DNA from: Sideroxydans sp.
Lineage (GTDB): Bacteria; Pseudomonadota; Gammaproteobacteria; Burkholderiales; Gallionellaceae
Reading direction: 5' to 3'
Assembly: GCA_029850585.1 (NCBI GenBank)
Contig: JARCRQ010000093.1
Span: 1 to 64,000, forward strand
DNA length: 64,000 nucleotides
Position numbers and translations under genes: made by a program. Shown one piece after another: positions 46,345-55,620 of this stretch (positions are counted from its first letter, which is position 1; each line of letters opens with the position of its first letter). The notes under the pieces were generated by a model, which saw nothing but the letters and a program-made list of their open reading frames with translations, searched no databases and was not told the DNA's origin.

Positions 46345-48074
46345 TAGCGACATTGCTCCGCAAGCGTTAAGGCGGGCAGATTCGCCAGCGTGGCGGTGGA
46401 TTGCAACAGCACTTCGCGCACGAATAAATACTCAAAAAATTTGCCGTGCAGCAACATTTCCTTGAGCTCCGCCGAGCTTTGTCGACCGCGTATATCCAAG
46501 CGTTGTCCGATGATTTTGCAGTCCGCGCATAAGCTCGTTTGCACGTCTTGCTGGAGCGGAATTTGCACGGCAAACCACGCATAACGCTGGGCTAATTGCG
46601 CGGCATCGAAATGCAGATTTTCGTGATAAGCAGTGAGCTGGGTGTGCGGTAAGAGGAATTGATAACGCTCGTCTGACGCACGAAAGTCGCACGGCACCGC
46701 CACAGTTTTGCCTTGCAGCGCAGCTTGCGTGGCGGCGTTATAAATCGCCAACTGCGTATCAAAGGGACGCAACAAAGCAGCAAAACTAAGCAGCACTAAC
46801 AAGCCCGCAATCGGTGTGGCATCGCGTGTGAGACGTGGCACAAACAGCGCGACCAGCACCCAGATAAAACTGCTACACAACAGCATCCAGAAACCCGCCG
46901 CGTATAAATGAGCGTCGCCGATTGCGCTTTGCAAGCGCGCTGCCAGCATGGCTAAAGCCAATAAAAATAAGCCCGCCAAGCACAAGGTCGCGACGAAAAA
47001 TTTGCGACTAATCGCTTGCCAATTCAGTGCTGCAAGCAATGCGAGGGCGGGCATCGCAGCTAATAAGTAACGTCCTGAGCGTTGGCTAGGTAAGGCGAAG
47101 CTGATAAAAAATGCGGCTATCCACAACCACAATAATTGCTCGTCACGCGTGAGGCTGTGACGTTTTTGCCAAGCCGTCACGCACACGCCGATGACGACAA
47201 AAGTGAGCAGCCCCGCGTTGCTTAAAAACGCCGCACTGTAGCTCCAGATACTCGAACCACCCCACCACAGTTTCGCCACATAGCTGCCGCCATGCGGGTC
47301 GAATTTGCCTGCGTTTTCGCCGATGACAAACTCCTGCCAGACCGCGCGGGGGTTGGGGTCTAGCGCGAACCACAAAGCAAAAATTGCCACCGCCATGCTG
47401 ATGCTAATGACAATTTTTAAGGCATCGCGACGCACAAAAACGGCTAAATAAAAATCGCGTTCGCGCCAATACCAAGCCGCTAAAAGCAACGTCATCGGTA
47501 AACCTAGCGCGAAGGATTTATACAAAAACGCCATGCCTATGCTGAGACCAAAAAATAGCGGCAACAGGTAGCGCGATTGGAAACTGGTGCGCCAATTAAG
47601 TAGCGCGAATACAGGCAAGCTCAGCCAAAAAACTTCCGCTGCGTTGGTGAGAAAAGGTCGTCCGAAACGATAAGTGCTGAAGAATGCGAGGAAGGTCAAC
47701 GCGGCGATAAACCCTGTTGAGACTTGCCTAGTGAGCCGCCATGCCGTGAGCAACAGCAAGGCAGCGGTGAGCAAAGTGTAGAACACCGACGGCAAACGCA
47801 GCGCAGTTAAATCCCAGTTTTTGCCGCCGTTGGAGCTTGCGATACCTTGCCAAAACAACAGCGGCGGTTTGGTGTTACGCATGTTGTCGAGCTGCGATTG
47901 CAGCGGCAAATAATCGCCGCTGGCAGCGGTTAGACGGGTGATATGCAGATAGACGTTTTCGTCGCCATTTTTCGGAATGTACTGGCTATCCAGCGCGTAA
48001 AAATAAGTCGTTATCGCCAGCAACAGCGCGGCAATCAGCCCTGCCAGCCGAACCTTATTTTGCCGCGTCGTCAT
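46344..48074 (-). CDS. GT39-family (ArnT/PMT-like) glycosyltransferase
   Basis: 576 residues, many membrane helices. ALDSQYIPKNGDENVYLHIT has the acidic loop residues near the first helix; NTKPPLLFWQGIASSNGGKN, LRLPSVFYTLLTAALLL, GRPFLTNAAEVFW, FLYKSFALGLPMT and PSQRSGRYLLAAMPALALL fit the ArnT-like group. Such enzymes move a sugar from a polyprenyl phosphate donor to lipid A or another envelope target. Overlaps gtrA by 20 bases. Confidence 0.88.
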   Translation of the reverse strand: MTTRQNKVRLAGLIAALLLAITTYFYALDSQYIPKNGDENVYLHITRLTAASGDYLPLQSQLDNMRNTKPPLLFWQGIASSNGGKNWDLTALRLPSVFYTLLTAALLLLTAWRLTRQVSTGFIAALTFLAFFSTYRFGRPFLTNAAEVFWLSLPVFALLNWRTSFQSRYLLPLFFGLSIGMAFLYKSFALGLPMTLLLAAWYWRERDFYLAVFVRRDALKIVISISMAVAIFALWFALDPNPRAVWQEFVIGENAGKFDPHGGSYVAKLWWGGSSIWSYSAAFLSNAGLLTFVVIGVCVTAWQKRHSLTRDEQLLWLWIAAFFISFALPSQRSGRYLLAAMPALALLAALNWQAISRKFFVATLCLAGLFLLALAMLAARLQSAIGDAHLYAAGFWMLLCSSFIWVLVALFVPRLTRDATPIAGLLVLLSFAALLRPFDTQLAIYNAATQAALQGKTVAVPCDFRASDERYQFLLPHTQLTAYHENLHFDAAQLAQRYAWFAVQIPLQQDVQTSLCADCKIIGQRLDIRGRQSSAELKEMLLHGKFFEYLFVREVLLQSTATLANLPALTLAEQCR

Positions 48075-48561
48075 CTAATTCGGGAATGTTGGGCAACGCC
48101 ATTTCGGTGTCGGCTTTATGGTGACGGAACGTCCAAAAATTATTCACCAAAAAGTTAAACACACTCGCCAACACAATCGCGCTGGTGTTCGCCACGAGGT
48201 AATGCAAATGGCTTACCAGCAATTTGGTCAACACAAATTGCAGCACGATGCCTATCCACACCGCGAGTGCGTATTGACCAAAATGCAGCAGCAAATGTTT
48301 GTCGGGATGATGCTGACGGTCACGCCAAGTCCAGGCGCGATTCCACAAAAAATTATTCACCGTGGCGCAAAAAATTGCCGTTGCCAGCGACACATTCAGG
48401 CGCATGTCGGCAGAGTGTATGGTGCGGAATAAAAATTCTTGGCTGACAAATAACACCGCTAAATTGACCAACACACCCGACGCGCCGACCGCGCCGAATT
48501 TCATAAAACGGCGTTTGAATAACCACACAAAACCACGGTGTTCAGTAAGCCGCTTAATCAT
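48055..48561 (-). CDS. GtrA-family membrane protein
   Basis: 168 residues: KFGAVGASGVLVNLAVLFVS, four hydrophobic segments, NNFLWNRAWTWRDR and FNFLVNNFWTFRH, the two GtrA landmarks. GtrA proteins are thought to flip polyprenyl-linked sugars used by GT39- or Gtr-type transferases, which fits the gene downstream. The start at 48561 overlaps the GT9 stop (ATGA); the longer frame to 48645 lies inside GT9. Confidence 0.88.
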   Translation of the reverse strand: MIKRLTEHRGFVWLFKRRFMKFGAVGASGVLVNLAVLFVSQEFLFRTIHSADMRLNVSLATAIFCATVNNFLWNRAWTWRDRQHHPDKHLLLHFGQYALAVWIGIVLQFVLTKLLVSHLHYLVANTSAIVLASVFNFLVNNFWTFRHHKADTEMALPNIPELDDDAAK

Positions 48562-49784
48562 GTTGCCGCACTCGCTGCACCTTGCGCAGCAAGCATTTCG
48601 TGCGCTTTTTGCAACACTTGTTGCGGCGCAATTTGCTTCAAACATTGATTGTCACCATCACACGCCGAGGCTCTATGGTTGTACGCGGTGAGGCACGGTG
48701 AACACGGCAAGTTGCGATAAAAACAATAGGAATTTGTGCCCAACGATTTATACAAAGTGGGCGTTTCTGGACCGAAGAAAATAATGGTCGGCAGCTGAGG
48801 GGTGAGCGCGGCAAATTGTCCGGGGCCGCCGTCATTGGTGATGAGCAAGCAGGCGCGATGAAACACCGCCAACAAATGTCGCACCGATTTGGTATAGCCC
48901 GCCAAATTCACACACGCAGGGTCTTTACAAAAGTTAACCACCTGCTGCGAAATCTCGCGGTCGCCTTTCATACCGATGACCCCAACCGCGTAACCCTCAG
49001 CCAGCAAGGCTTTGGCGACTTGGCAATAATGCTGTATCGGCCAAGCGCGAATCGGCAAAATGCCGCCGCTGGGATAAATCAGCACCAGTTTTTTGTCTTT
49101 AATAGGCGGATAAAAGTTGTGCAATTCTTTAGTGACTTGCAGCAATTCCTCATCGGGGAATACCAGCACGGGCGTTTTGCCGAGATACGGTTCAGGGAAT
49201 AATTTATTGGCAGGGGTGCTGTCTGATTCGAGTGCTGCCGCCAAACTCAAAAACTGCTGAGTCAAATGGCGATAGGTGTTGTACGCCACGCGGCGGTTGA
49301 TGAATGTACCGCGATACAAGCCTTCTTGAGTGTGGCGATAAAAACCAACGCGATACGCCGCGCCCGACAAATACGAAAAAATACTGCTGACGCGGGAAAA
49401 TAATTCGCAATCAATCACCGCATCAATTTTCAAATCGCGCATTTTGATAATTGCATCCACGCTGTCTTTGAGTAGCGTTTTGAACGAGCTGTCATTCAGG
49501 GTGATGACATTTTCTGGTGGTATCAGCTCCATCAAATCCAGCACTTCGCGATTTTTACCAAACATCAAGACGTGGATAGCGGCTTCGGGGTATTGCTGTT
49601 TAAGGCGCATAAACATCGGCTGCGCCAACACCAAGCTACCCATTTCGGACAACAAAATCACCAAGATACTTTTGGGCGGAATGCCATCGGGCTCGCGCTT
49701 AAACACGCGGTTAAGTCCCGACAACAGCCAACAAATTGGCACACCAATATATCGGTCAACGGCACGCTGATGGTTTATGTCCAT
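48558..49784 (-). CDS. GT9 (heptosyltransferase-like) glycosyltransferase
   Basis: 408 residues from MDINHQRAVDRYIG. GT-B fold: SILVILLSEMGSLVLAQPMF for the acceptor side, LVLIYPSGGILPIRAWP, and the donor motif LLITNDGGPGQFAALTPQLP with FGPETPTLYKSLG. Cys-rich tail (PCSPCLTAYNHRASACDGDN). Acceptor unknown. First gene of the GT9-gtrA-GT39-sialidase operon. Confidence 0.87.
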   Translation of the reverse strand: MDINHQRAVDRYIGVPICWLLSGLNRVFKREPDGIPPKSILVILLSEMGSLVLAQPMFMRLKQQYPEAAIHVLMFGKNREVLDLMELIPPENVITLNDSSFKTLLKDSVDAIIKMRDLKIDAVIDCELFSRVSSIFSYLSGAAYRVGFYRHTQEGLYRGTFINRRVAYNTYRHLTQQFLSLAAALESDSTPANKLFPEPYLGKTPVLVFPDEELLQVTKELHNFYPPIKDKKLVLIYPSGGILPIRAWPIQHYCQVAKALLAEGYAVGVIGMKGDREISQQVVNFCKDPACVNLAGYTKSVRHLLAVFHRACLLITNDGGPGQFAALTPQLPTIIFFGPETPTLYKSLGTNSYCFYRNLPCSPCLTAYNHRASACDGDNQCLKQIAPQQVLQKAHEMLAAQGAASAAT

Positions 49785-49889
49785 AGGATTTTTAAGCTGG
49801 CAAGGAAGAGGGGGATAAAACAGGGCGCGGATTATCGAAGATTTCAATAAAGCTCGCAACCGCCAGCAGGACGCTGGCGTGACACGATA

Positions 49890-50231
49890 TTACTTAGGTG
49901 CGACGGCTGAGGCAGCTTTTACCTCGGCTTTAACTGCTGCTACCGCAGAGGCTGGGGCAGCTTTTACTTCGGCGTTCATTTCCGCCTTAGCGGGAGCTGC
50001 GCTGCCACCCCGTTTGTAGCTCAGATGCTTGGTGCCGCCATCGCAAGTACCGATGGTTTTGCCCGTATCTTCCGCGCCGTTAGTGACGATGTCCAAAGTG
50101 TAGTTTTGCACGCCCTTGGTTTTGAAGGTCGCTTCAATTTCTGACTTCAGTTCTTCGCAAGGTTTAGCCGCAAACGCACTGTGTGTTAAACCCAACAAAC
50201 CGACAACAACTAATAAACGTATGGCTTTCAT
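49890..50231 (-). CDS. DUF1161 family periplasmic protein
   Basis: 113 residues. Signal peptide MKAIRLLVVVGLLGLTHSAFA; then KPCEELKSEIEATFKTKGV, VGTCDGGTKHLSYKRG with two conserved Cys, the DUF1161 pattern; the last 40 residues are Ala/Lys-rich and unstructured. Function unknown. GGAGT precedes the ATG. Confidence 0.85.
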   Translation of the reverse strand: MKAIRLLVVVGLLGLTHSAFAAKPCEELKSEIEATFKTKGVQNYTLDIVTNGAEDTGKTIGTCDGGTKHLSYKRGGSAAPAKAEMNAEVKAAPASAVAAVKAEVKAASAVAPK

Positions 50232-50362
50232 ATGAACTCCTTAAAGTTAAGTCGCAACCAGAGAGGTAGCGATTCGGCAATTTTGCAAGCATCCATCATT
50301 ACTTAGCCACCCGCAAAATCGCCGCGAAGTGTCTGCGCTCACAGCGACCTTGTCAATATGCT

Positions 50363-52087
50363 TTAAGCATTCAACTTATCCAGCAACTCACGAATTTTTA
50401 GCGGGTCATCGGCGCGCAGAATTTTTTGCGTGAGCAGCCCTAAATCCCCCAAGCTACTGGTTAATACGCGTTGCTTAATGGCGGGGACTTGCGCGGGACT
50501 CATGGAAAATTGGCGCAAGCCTAAGCCTAAAAATAAACGCGTATAAGCCAGCTCGCCCGCCATCTCACCGCACACCGAAATCGGCACGCCAAATTTATTC
50601 GCAGTGGAAATCACATGCGCTAACAAGTGCAGCACAGCGGGATGCAGCGGGTCGTATAAGTGCGCAACTTCCTCATCGGTACGGTCAATCGCCAGCGTGT
50701 ATTGAATTAAATCGTTGGTGCCGATAGATAGAAAATCGAGCTTTTTAGCAAACACGGTGAGGGCTAAAGCGGCGGCAGGAATTTCTATCATGCCGCCGAT
50801 TTTCACATCCTTATCGTAGGGAATGTTTTCGGCATCCAAGGCTTGTTTGGTCGCCTCGATAAACTGCAAAGTCTGATTGATTTCTGCCGCGCCCGACAAC
50901 ATCGGCACGAGAATTTTGACGTTGCCGTAATGCGTAGCGCGCAGCAGGGCGCGTAATTGCGTGCGGAATAATTGCGGTTCGGCGAGGCATAAACGAATCG
51001 CGCGCAAACCCAGTGCGGGGTTGTTTGCCACGCGCTCCGCGCCCTTGATTTGTTTGTCCGCGCCTAAGTCAAAAGTGCGAATGGTGACAGGCTGTCCATC
51101 CATGCCTTCAGCCACCGCTTTGTAAGCTAAAAACTGCTCTTCTTCATCGGGCAACACGTCGCGATTCAGGAATAAAAATTCGCTGCGAAATAAGCCGATG
51201 CCCGTTGCGCCATGCTCTTTTACTTCGGATAAATCATCGGGTTTTTCGATGTTGGCGTGCAGCTCGATGACGCTGCCATCCAAGGTGTTAGCGCGCGCGC
51301 CGCGCAAGCGTTTAAGCTTTTTGCGGTCCAGTTCCCACGCGCTTTGGCGCAGTTTGTATTCCGCCAAAATCGCCTTGTCGGGATTGACGATTAACACACC
51401 CTGCTCGCCATCCAAAATCAGCAAATCGTCTTCGCGGATTAGCTCACGGGCATGATGTAAACCGACTACACACGGCGTATTAAGACTACGCGCGACAATC
51501 GCGGTGTGCGAAGTCGCACCCCCTAAATCAGTAATGAAAGCGGCATATTGCTGCGGCTTGAATTGAATTAAATCGGCGGGACTTAAATCGTGCGCGACCA
51601 AAATCATTTCTACATCGTGACGCGCAGGCGCGGGCTGATGCCCCGGTTGCCCCAATAATTGCTTGAGCAAACGCACCGCGACTTGCTTCACATCAAGCTG
51701 GCGTTCACGCAAATACGCATCTTCAAACTCATCGAATTGCGCCACCAAAATTTCGGTCTGCGTCTTCAATGCCCACTCCGCATTGCACCGCTCGCGCGTG
51801 ATCATTTCGCGCGGTGCGACGCTCAACAAGGGGTCTTCCAAAATCATCAAATGCAATTCGAGAAAGGCATCAAATTCAACAGCGGCATGTTGCGGGCGAT
51901 TGGCGCGCAAGCTAATAAATTCTTGACGTGTCGCCTGTAACGCCACATCAAAACGCGCCACTTCTTCGTGTATGAGTTGCGGCGGCAAGTTGTAGTGCAA
52001 CACCTCTAAGGAGGTGTGCGACAACAAATGCGCATGTCCAATCGCGATGCCGCTGGAGACGGCGATACCATGTAGGGCAAAAGTCAT
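50363..52087 (-). CDS. ptsI: PTS enzyme I
   Basis: Phosphotransferase that moves phosphate from phosphoenolpyruvate to HPr. 574 residues, normal length. GGATSHTAIVARSLNTPCVVG near 190 holds the active His; GIGLFRSEFLFLNRDVLPDEEEQ, LDLGADKQIKGAERVANNPALGLR and the Cys motif CGEMAGEL near 500 complete the PEP site. A long palindrome separates it from ptsH. With only EIIA-Man as partner, regulation rather than sugar uptake is likely. Confidence 0.97.
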   Translation of the reverse strand: MTFALHGIAVSSGIAIGHAHLLSHTSLEVLHYNLPPQLIHEEVARFDVALQATRQEFISLRANRPQHAAVEFDAFLELHLMILEDPLLSVAPREMITRERCNAEWALKTQTEILVAQFDEFEDAYLRERQLDVKQVAVRLLKQLLGQPGHQPAPARHDVEMILVAHDLSPADLIQFKPQQYAAFITDLGGATSHTAIVARSLNTPCVVGLHHARELIREDDLLILDGEQGVLIVNPDKAILAEYKLRQSAWELDRKKLKRLRGARANTLDGSVIELHANIEKPDDLSEVKEHGATGIGLFRSEFLFLNRDVLPDEEEQFLAYKAVAEGMDGQPVTIRTFDLGADKQIKGAERVANNPALGLRAIRLCLAEPQLFRTQLRALLRATHYGNVKILVPMLSGAAEINQTLQFIEATKQALDAENIPYDKDVKIGGMIEIPAAALALTVFAKKLDFLSIGTNDLIQYTLAIDRTDEEVAHLYDPLHPAVLHLLAHVISTANKFGVPISVCGEMAGELAYTRLFLGLGLRQFSMSPAQVPAIKQRVLTSSLGDLGLLTQKILRADDPLKIRELLDKLNA

Positions 52088-52236
52088 AAATACTTCGAAA
52101 AAACTACTGCGCCGCTTAATTGCTGCGTCGCGCGGTGCTCGCTTCCTCGCCTACCTGTACGGTATGTCTCGTCACTCCGCTCCGTGCTTCTTGCACTTAA
52201 GCGGCTCGCTACGTTTTTTCGAGGTATTTTCATGGC
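52083..52236. repeat. dispersed long palindrome, copy D
   Basis: Outer arms ATAAATACTTCGAAAAAAC and GTTTTTTCGAGGTATTTTCAT pair nearly fully; the inner part GCTGCGTCGCG, TGCTCGCTTCCT, ACGGTATG, CGTCACTCCGCTC and GCTTCTTGC follows the same plan as copy E. Spans the ptsH-ptsI gap; the ptsI start codon lies within one arm. Confidence 0.83.
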
Positions 52237-52506
52237 TTACTCGCCTTCTCCAAAATAATCATTGATGAGATTCACCAACGCTTGCATCGCCGCTTCTTCA
52301 TTTTCGCCATTGGTTTCGATGCCTAGGGTCACACCCTTGGCCGCCGCCAACATCATTACGCCCATGATGCTTTTGGCGTTTACGCGGCGCGTGTTGCGCG
52401 TCAACATCACTTCGCATTTGAAGCTCGATGCGAGCTGCGTGAGCTTGGCCGAAGCGCGTGCGTGCAGCCCTAGTTTGTTAATAATCAATACGTCTTGTTG
52501 TTGCAT
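52237..52506 (-). CDS. ptsH: HPr phosphocarrier protein
   Basis: 89 residues. INKLGLHARASAKLTQLAS holds the phospho-His near residue 16; RRVNAKSIMGVMMLAAAKG holds the regulatory Ser near 47; GENEEAAMQALVNLI is the final helix. Nine bases after the EIIA gene. Confidence 0.97.
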   Translation of the reverse strand: MQQQDVLIINKLGLHARASAKLTQLASSFKCEVMLTRNTRRVNAKSIMGVMMLAAAKGVTLGIETNGENEEAAMQALVNLINDYFGEGE

Positions 52507-52515
52507 GGTTGACCT

Positions 52516-52908
52516 TTATAAATCCGAATTCATATAAACGATGCACTCGCGTCCACCTTCAATGGCAAGCTGGGCAAGGGCTGGCATGGTGGTGGTGGGA
52601 TGGCACACCACGCGCAACAGCATGGGTAAATTCACCCCCGCTACCCCAATCACGCGCTCGGCATGACACAGTTGGCGACCGATATTAGACGGCGTGGCAC
52701 CAAACACATCCGCCAAAATTAGCACGCCACTGCCGTTGTCGAGCTGCTTTATTAAACTCTCACCTTGGGCTAATTTGTGCTGCGGATTGTCGTCCGCCAA
52801 CACCGACAACACCTTGAGATGACTGGGCACCGCCCCCAGCACATGCTTGACGCAATCAACCAAACTGTCGCCGAGTCCATTGTGTGTAACCAACAAAATT
52901 CCAACCAT
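52516..52908 (-). CDS. PTS EIIA component, mannose family
   Basis: 130 residues with VGILLVTHNGLGDSLVDCVK (phospho-His9), ADDNPQHKL, VLILADVFGATPSNIG and GVNLPMLLRV, the EIIA-Man fold. No EIIB/C/D genes are present, the usual betaproteobacterial set EIIA-HPr-EI. It probably signals carbon or energy state; target unknown. Confidence 0.92.
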   Translation of the reverse strand: MVGILLVTHNGLGDSLVDCVKHVLGAVPSHLKVLSVLADDNPQHKLAQGESLIKQLDNGSGVLILADVFGATPSNIGRQLCHAERVIGVAGVNLPMLLRVVCHPTTTMPALAQLAIEGGRECIVYMNSDL

Positions 52909-52911
52909 TGC

Positions 52912-53055
52912 GCAGACCTCTATAAATTCATTTTTTGGGCGAATCGCTGCGTCGCGTGCTCGCTCATTCCTTGTCTATCCATCTGATATGCCTGCGTCAT
53001 TCGCTGCGCGGCTCCTTGCGCTCCATCCCAAAAAATCGAATTTCTAGAGGTCTGC
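52912..53055. repeat. dispersed long palindrome, copy E
   Basis: Arms of about 28 bases at 52912-52939 and 53027-53055: GCAGACCTCTA at one end, TAGAGGTCTGC at the other, and ATTTTTTGGG against CCCAAAAAAT. Core GCTGCGTCGCGTGCTCGCT, CCTTGTCTATC, TGATATGCC and GCGGCTCCTTGC as in copy D. Lies just after (upstream of) the EIIA start codon. Confidence 0.86.
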
Positions 53056-53065
53056 TACTGCTTCC

Positions 53066-53254
53066 TTAAATCAGCCAAATGGCGAGTGCAGCAAGCAAAA
53101 CCACCAGTGCGTAACGTAAAAATTTTCTTACGTAGCGCGTTTTGTTTGCTTCAGTTTGTTCGTCATTACGCACGATGACGGCGATTTTTCGTAAGGCATT
53201 TTGTGCCGTCGCGCGGCGCGTTTTATAAGCAACGATGTCTTGTTCATCAGACAT
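53066..53254 (-). CDS. small membrane protein of unknown function
   Basis: 62 residues: a charged, helical N-terminus (DEQDIVAYKTRRATAQNALR) and one C-terminal membrane helix (YALVVLLAALAIWLI). Tail-anchored layout. Not recognised. Four bases after apbE, so probably co-transcribed with gshA-apbE. Confidence 0.68.
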   Translation of the reverse strand: MSDEQDIVAYKTRRATAQNALRKIAVIVRNDEQTEANKTRYVRKFLRYALVVLLAALAIWLI

Positions 53255-53258
53255 TTCA

Positions 53259-54281
53259 CTACTCCGCTAAAACGGTATTATTTTTATCCAAAAACTCTAA
53301 GCGGGCGGCTAATTCGTCGGTGATATGCACGCGTCCTTGCTCGTCTATCAACATCGCCGATTCTAAATTCATCAGCTTGGCGGCGTTGCGCCAACCCTTT
53401 ACACCCGACATAAAAACAGGCTTAGAAGCCGCATCAGATAAAGTGCCCGCATTTTTACCAGTGGTCAAAATCGTCACGGCTTGCACCGCTTGCATGGGAT
53501 AGCCCGTGCGCGGATTGATGAGGTGGCAATAGCGTATCGCGCCCAACATAAAGTAGCGTTGATAGTCGCCCGACGTGCCAATAGCCTCACCGTCGTGCAG
53601 CTCCAAACTCGCCAGCGCGCCCGCTTTGCGCGGATGTTGGATGCCCACGCGCCAGTTGCGTTTGCCGTTATAACCCAACGCCATGATGTTGCCGCCGATG
53701 TTAATCAGCGCGTTTTTGATGCCGCGTTCGCGCAAAATTTTTGCCGCCCGATCCAGCGCGTAGCCTTTGGCGTAGCCGCCTAAATCTAATTGCACAGCAG
53801 GATTTTTACTCTCGATGCGACCGTGGTCGATAGTCAAGTCGCTCATCTGCGGATTCGCCGCGACTAATTTTGCCAGCTCATTTTGGTCGGGTTGCACAGG
53901 CTTAAAGTCATCGGCATGAAAGCCCCACAACCCAATCAATCCGCCGATGGCAGGGTTGAACATACCGTGTGATTGTTTAGAGAATTGCGCCGCGTCTTGC
54001 ACGATGTTCACCAACTCATTCGACACCGCTGCCGATTCGCCGCGCGCTAACGCGGCGTTGAGCTCGCTTAATTCCGACGGCTGCCAAGCGTGCAACATAG
54101 TGTGTAAACGTTGGAATTCTTGCAGCACCGCAGCGACGGCTAATTTGGCATCCGCATCCGCCGCGCCCGCGATGCTGATTTCCACCAGCGTGCCGAACAC
54201 ATAGCCTTGCTCTTGATAGACAGGTGCGGCTTTTTCAGCGCAGGCGGTGAGCGACAGAGCCAGCAAAACGATGCGCCACAT
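53259..54281 (-). CDS. apbE: FAD:protein FMN transferase, lipoprotein
   Basis: Attaches FMN to Thr residues of flavoproteins such as Rnf/Nqr subunits. 340 residues from MWRIVLLALSLTACAE with lipobox LTAC. FGTLVEISIAG, FNPAIGGLIGLWGFHADD, VQLDLGGYAKGYALDRAAKI, NIGGNIMALG and the Asp-rich HLINPRTGYP, DAASKPVFMSG metal-binding part are present. ATG at 54281 overlaps the gshA stop (TGATG). No target flavoprotein gene is in view. Confidence 0.93.
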   Translation of the reverse strand: MWRIVLLALSLTACAEKAAPVYQEQGYVFGTLVEISIAGAADADAKLAVAAVLQEFQRLHTMLHAWQPSELSELNAALARGESAAVSNELVNIVQDAAQFSKQSHGMFNPAIGGLIGLWGFHADDFKPVQPDQNELAKLVAANPQMSDLTIDHGRIESKNPAVQLDLGGYAKGYALDRAAKILRERGIKNALINIGGNIMALGYNGKRNWRVGIQHPRKAGALASLELHDGEAIGTSGDYQRYFMLGAIRYCHLINPRTGYPMQAVQAVTILTTGKNAGTLSDAASKPVFMSGVKGWRNAAKLMNLESAMLIDEQGRVHITDELAARLEFLDKNNTVLAE

Positions 54282-55555
54282 CAGGAATTTTCCGCCGCTT
54301 CGATTTCTAATGCCGCTGCCAACAACGCCAAACGTGCCACTACGCCGTAGGCGTAAAAGCGATTTGGCGTGTCGTCGGGGGCGCAATCGGGATTGGGTAG
54401 GGAGCAGCACGATTCAAATGCCAGTGGCACAAATTGCATTCCCGGCGCGTTGAGGTTTTCGTCGATGCCGCGCCCCGTGTGGACGCGATAAAAGCCGCCG
54501 ACGACGTAGTGATCGACCATATAAATCACGGGTTCGGCGACCGCTTCGTTGATATTTTCAAAGGTGTAAACGCCTTCTTGTATCAACACATCGCTGACTT
54601 CCTGGCCTTCTTTAATCACCGCCATTTTGTTGCGTTGTTTGCGATTTAGCGCGGTAATTTCGCTGGCATTTTTCACCGTCATAATGCCCATGCCATAGGT
54701 TCCCGCGTCGGCTTTGACGATAACAAACGGCTCGGATTTCAGACCGTATTCGGCGTACTTGATGCGGATTTTGGCGAGCATCAGTTCGACTTTTTCCGCC
54801 AAACAATCCAAGCCAATTTGCTCCTGAAAATTGATGTCAGTACAGGTGTCAAAATAGGGATTGATCAGCCAAGGGTCGATGTGTATCAGCTCGGCAAACT
54901 CCGTGGCAACTTTGTTGTACATAGCGAAATGTTGCGACTTGCGGCGCGTATACCAGCCCACCGACAGCGGCGGATAAATCTCTTGTTCGAGATTTTTAAG
55001 GATGTCAGGCACGCCGCCCGATAAGTCGTTATTGAGCAGCACCACACACGGATCGTAGTCTGTCAAACCTAAGCGATTGCCCCGTCGCACCAAGGGTTCT
55101 AGGGTGAGCGCGCCGCCATTCGGCAAGCTAATCGTGGTCGGCTCAGTGATGTCTGGCAGCAGCGAACCAACGCGCACGCGCATCCCCGCTTGCTTGATGA
55201 TGGTGACCAATTGCGCGACGTTTTGCAGGTAGAACAAATTGCGCGTGTGGTTTTCGGGTATCAGCAATACGCCGCGCGCTTCTGGGCAAATTTTTTGCAC
55301 CGCGCTCTGCATGGCTTGCACGCACAGCGGCAAAAAATCAGGATTGAGATTGTTGAAGCCGCCAGGAAATAAATTGGTATCGACGGGCGCAAGTTTGAAG
55401 CCGCTATTGCGCAAATCTACCGAGGCATAAAACGGCACGGGATGCTCCAACCATTGCGTGCGAAACCAATGCTCGGTAGTCGGCATAGACGACAACAAAC
55501 GCCGCTCCAAATCGAGCAGCGGACCAGTTAAAGCGGTAGTGAGATGAGGAACCAT
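54281..55555 (-). CDS. gshA: glutamate-cysteine ligase, betaproteobacterial/Acidithiobacillus type
   Basis: First step of glutathione synthesis. 424 residues starting MVPHLTTALTGPLLDLERRL, the usual start of this group (gshA_ferroox type), which is unrelated in sequence to the E. coli enzyme's length class. VDLRNSGFKLAPVDTNLFPGGFNNL and FVIVKADAGTYGMGIMTVK are diagnostic. The partner gshB is not in the window. Coupled to apbE. Confidence 0.93.
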   Translation of the reverse strand: MVPHLTTALTGPLLDLERRLLSSMPTTEHWFRTQWLEHPVPFYASVDLRNSGFKLAPVDTNLFPGGFNNLNPDFLPLCVQAMQSAVQKICPEARGVLLIPENHTRNLFYLQNVAQLVTIIKQAGMRVRVGSLLPDITEPTTISLPNGGALTLEPLVRRGNRLGLTDYDPCVVLLNNDLSGGVPDILKNLEQEIYPPLSVGWYTRRKSQHFAMYNKVATEFAELIHIDPWLINPYFDTCTDINFQEQIGLDCLAEKVELMLAKIRIKYAEYGLKSEPFVIVKADAGTYGMGIMTVKNASEITALNRKQRNKMAVIKEGQEVSDVLIQEGVYTFENINEAVAEPVIYMVDHYVVGGFYRVHTGRGIDENLNAPGMQFVPLAFESCCSLPNPDCAPDDTPNRFYAYGVVARLALLAAALEIEAAENS

Positions 55556-55620
55556 GATGTGCGCCAAATTCAAAGAGCGCGCATTCTAGCTGATGCGGCT
55601 TTAGCTCGCGTGGCTCTGAT

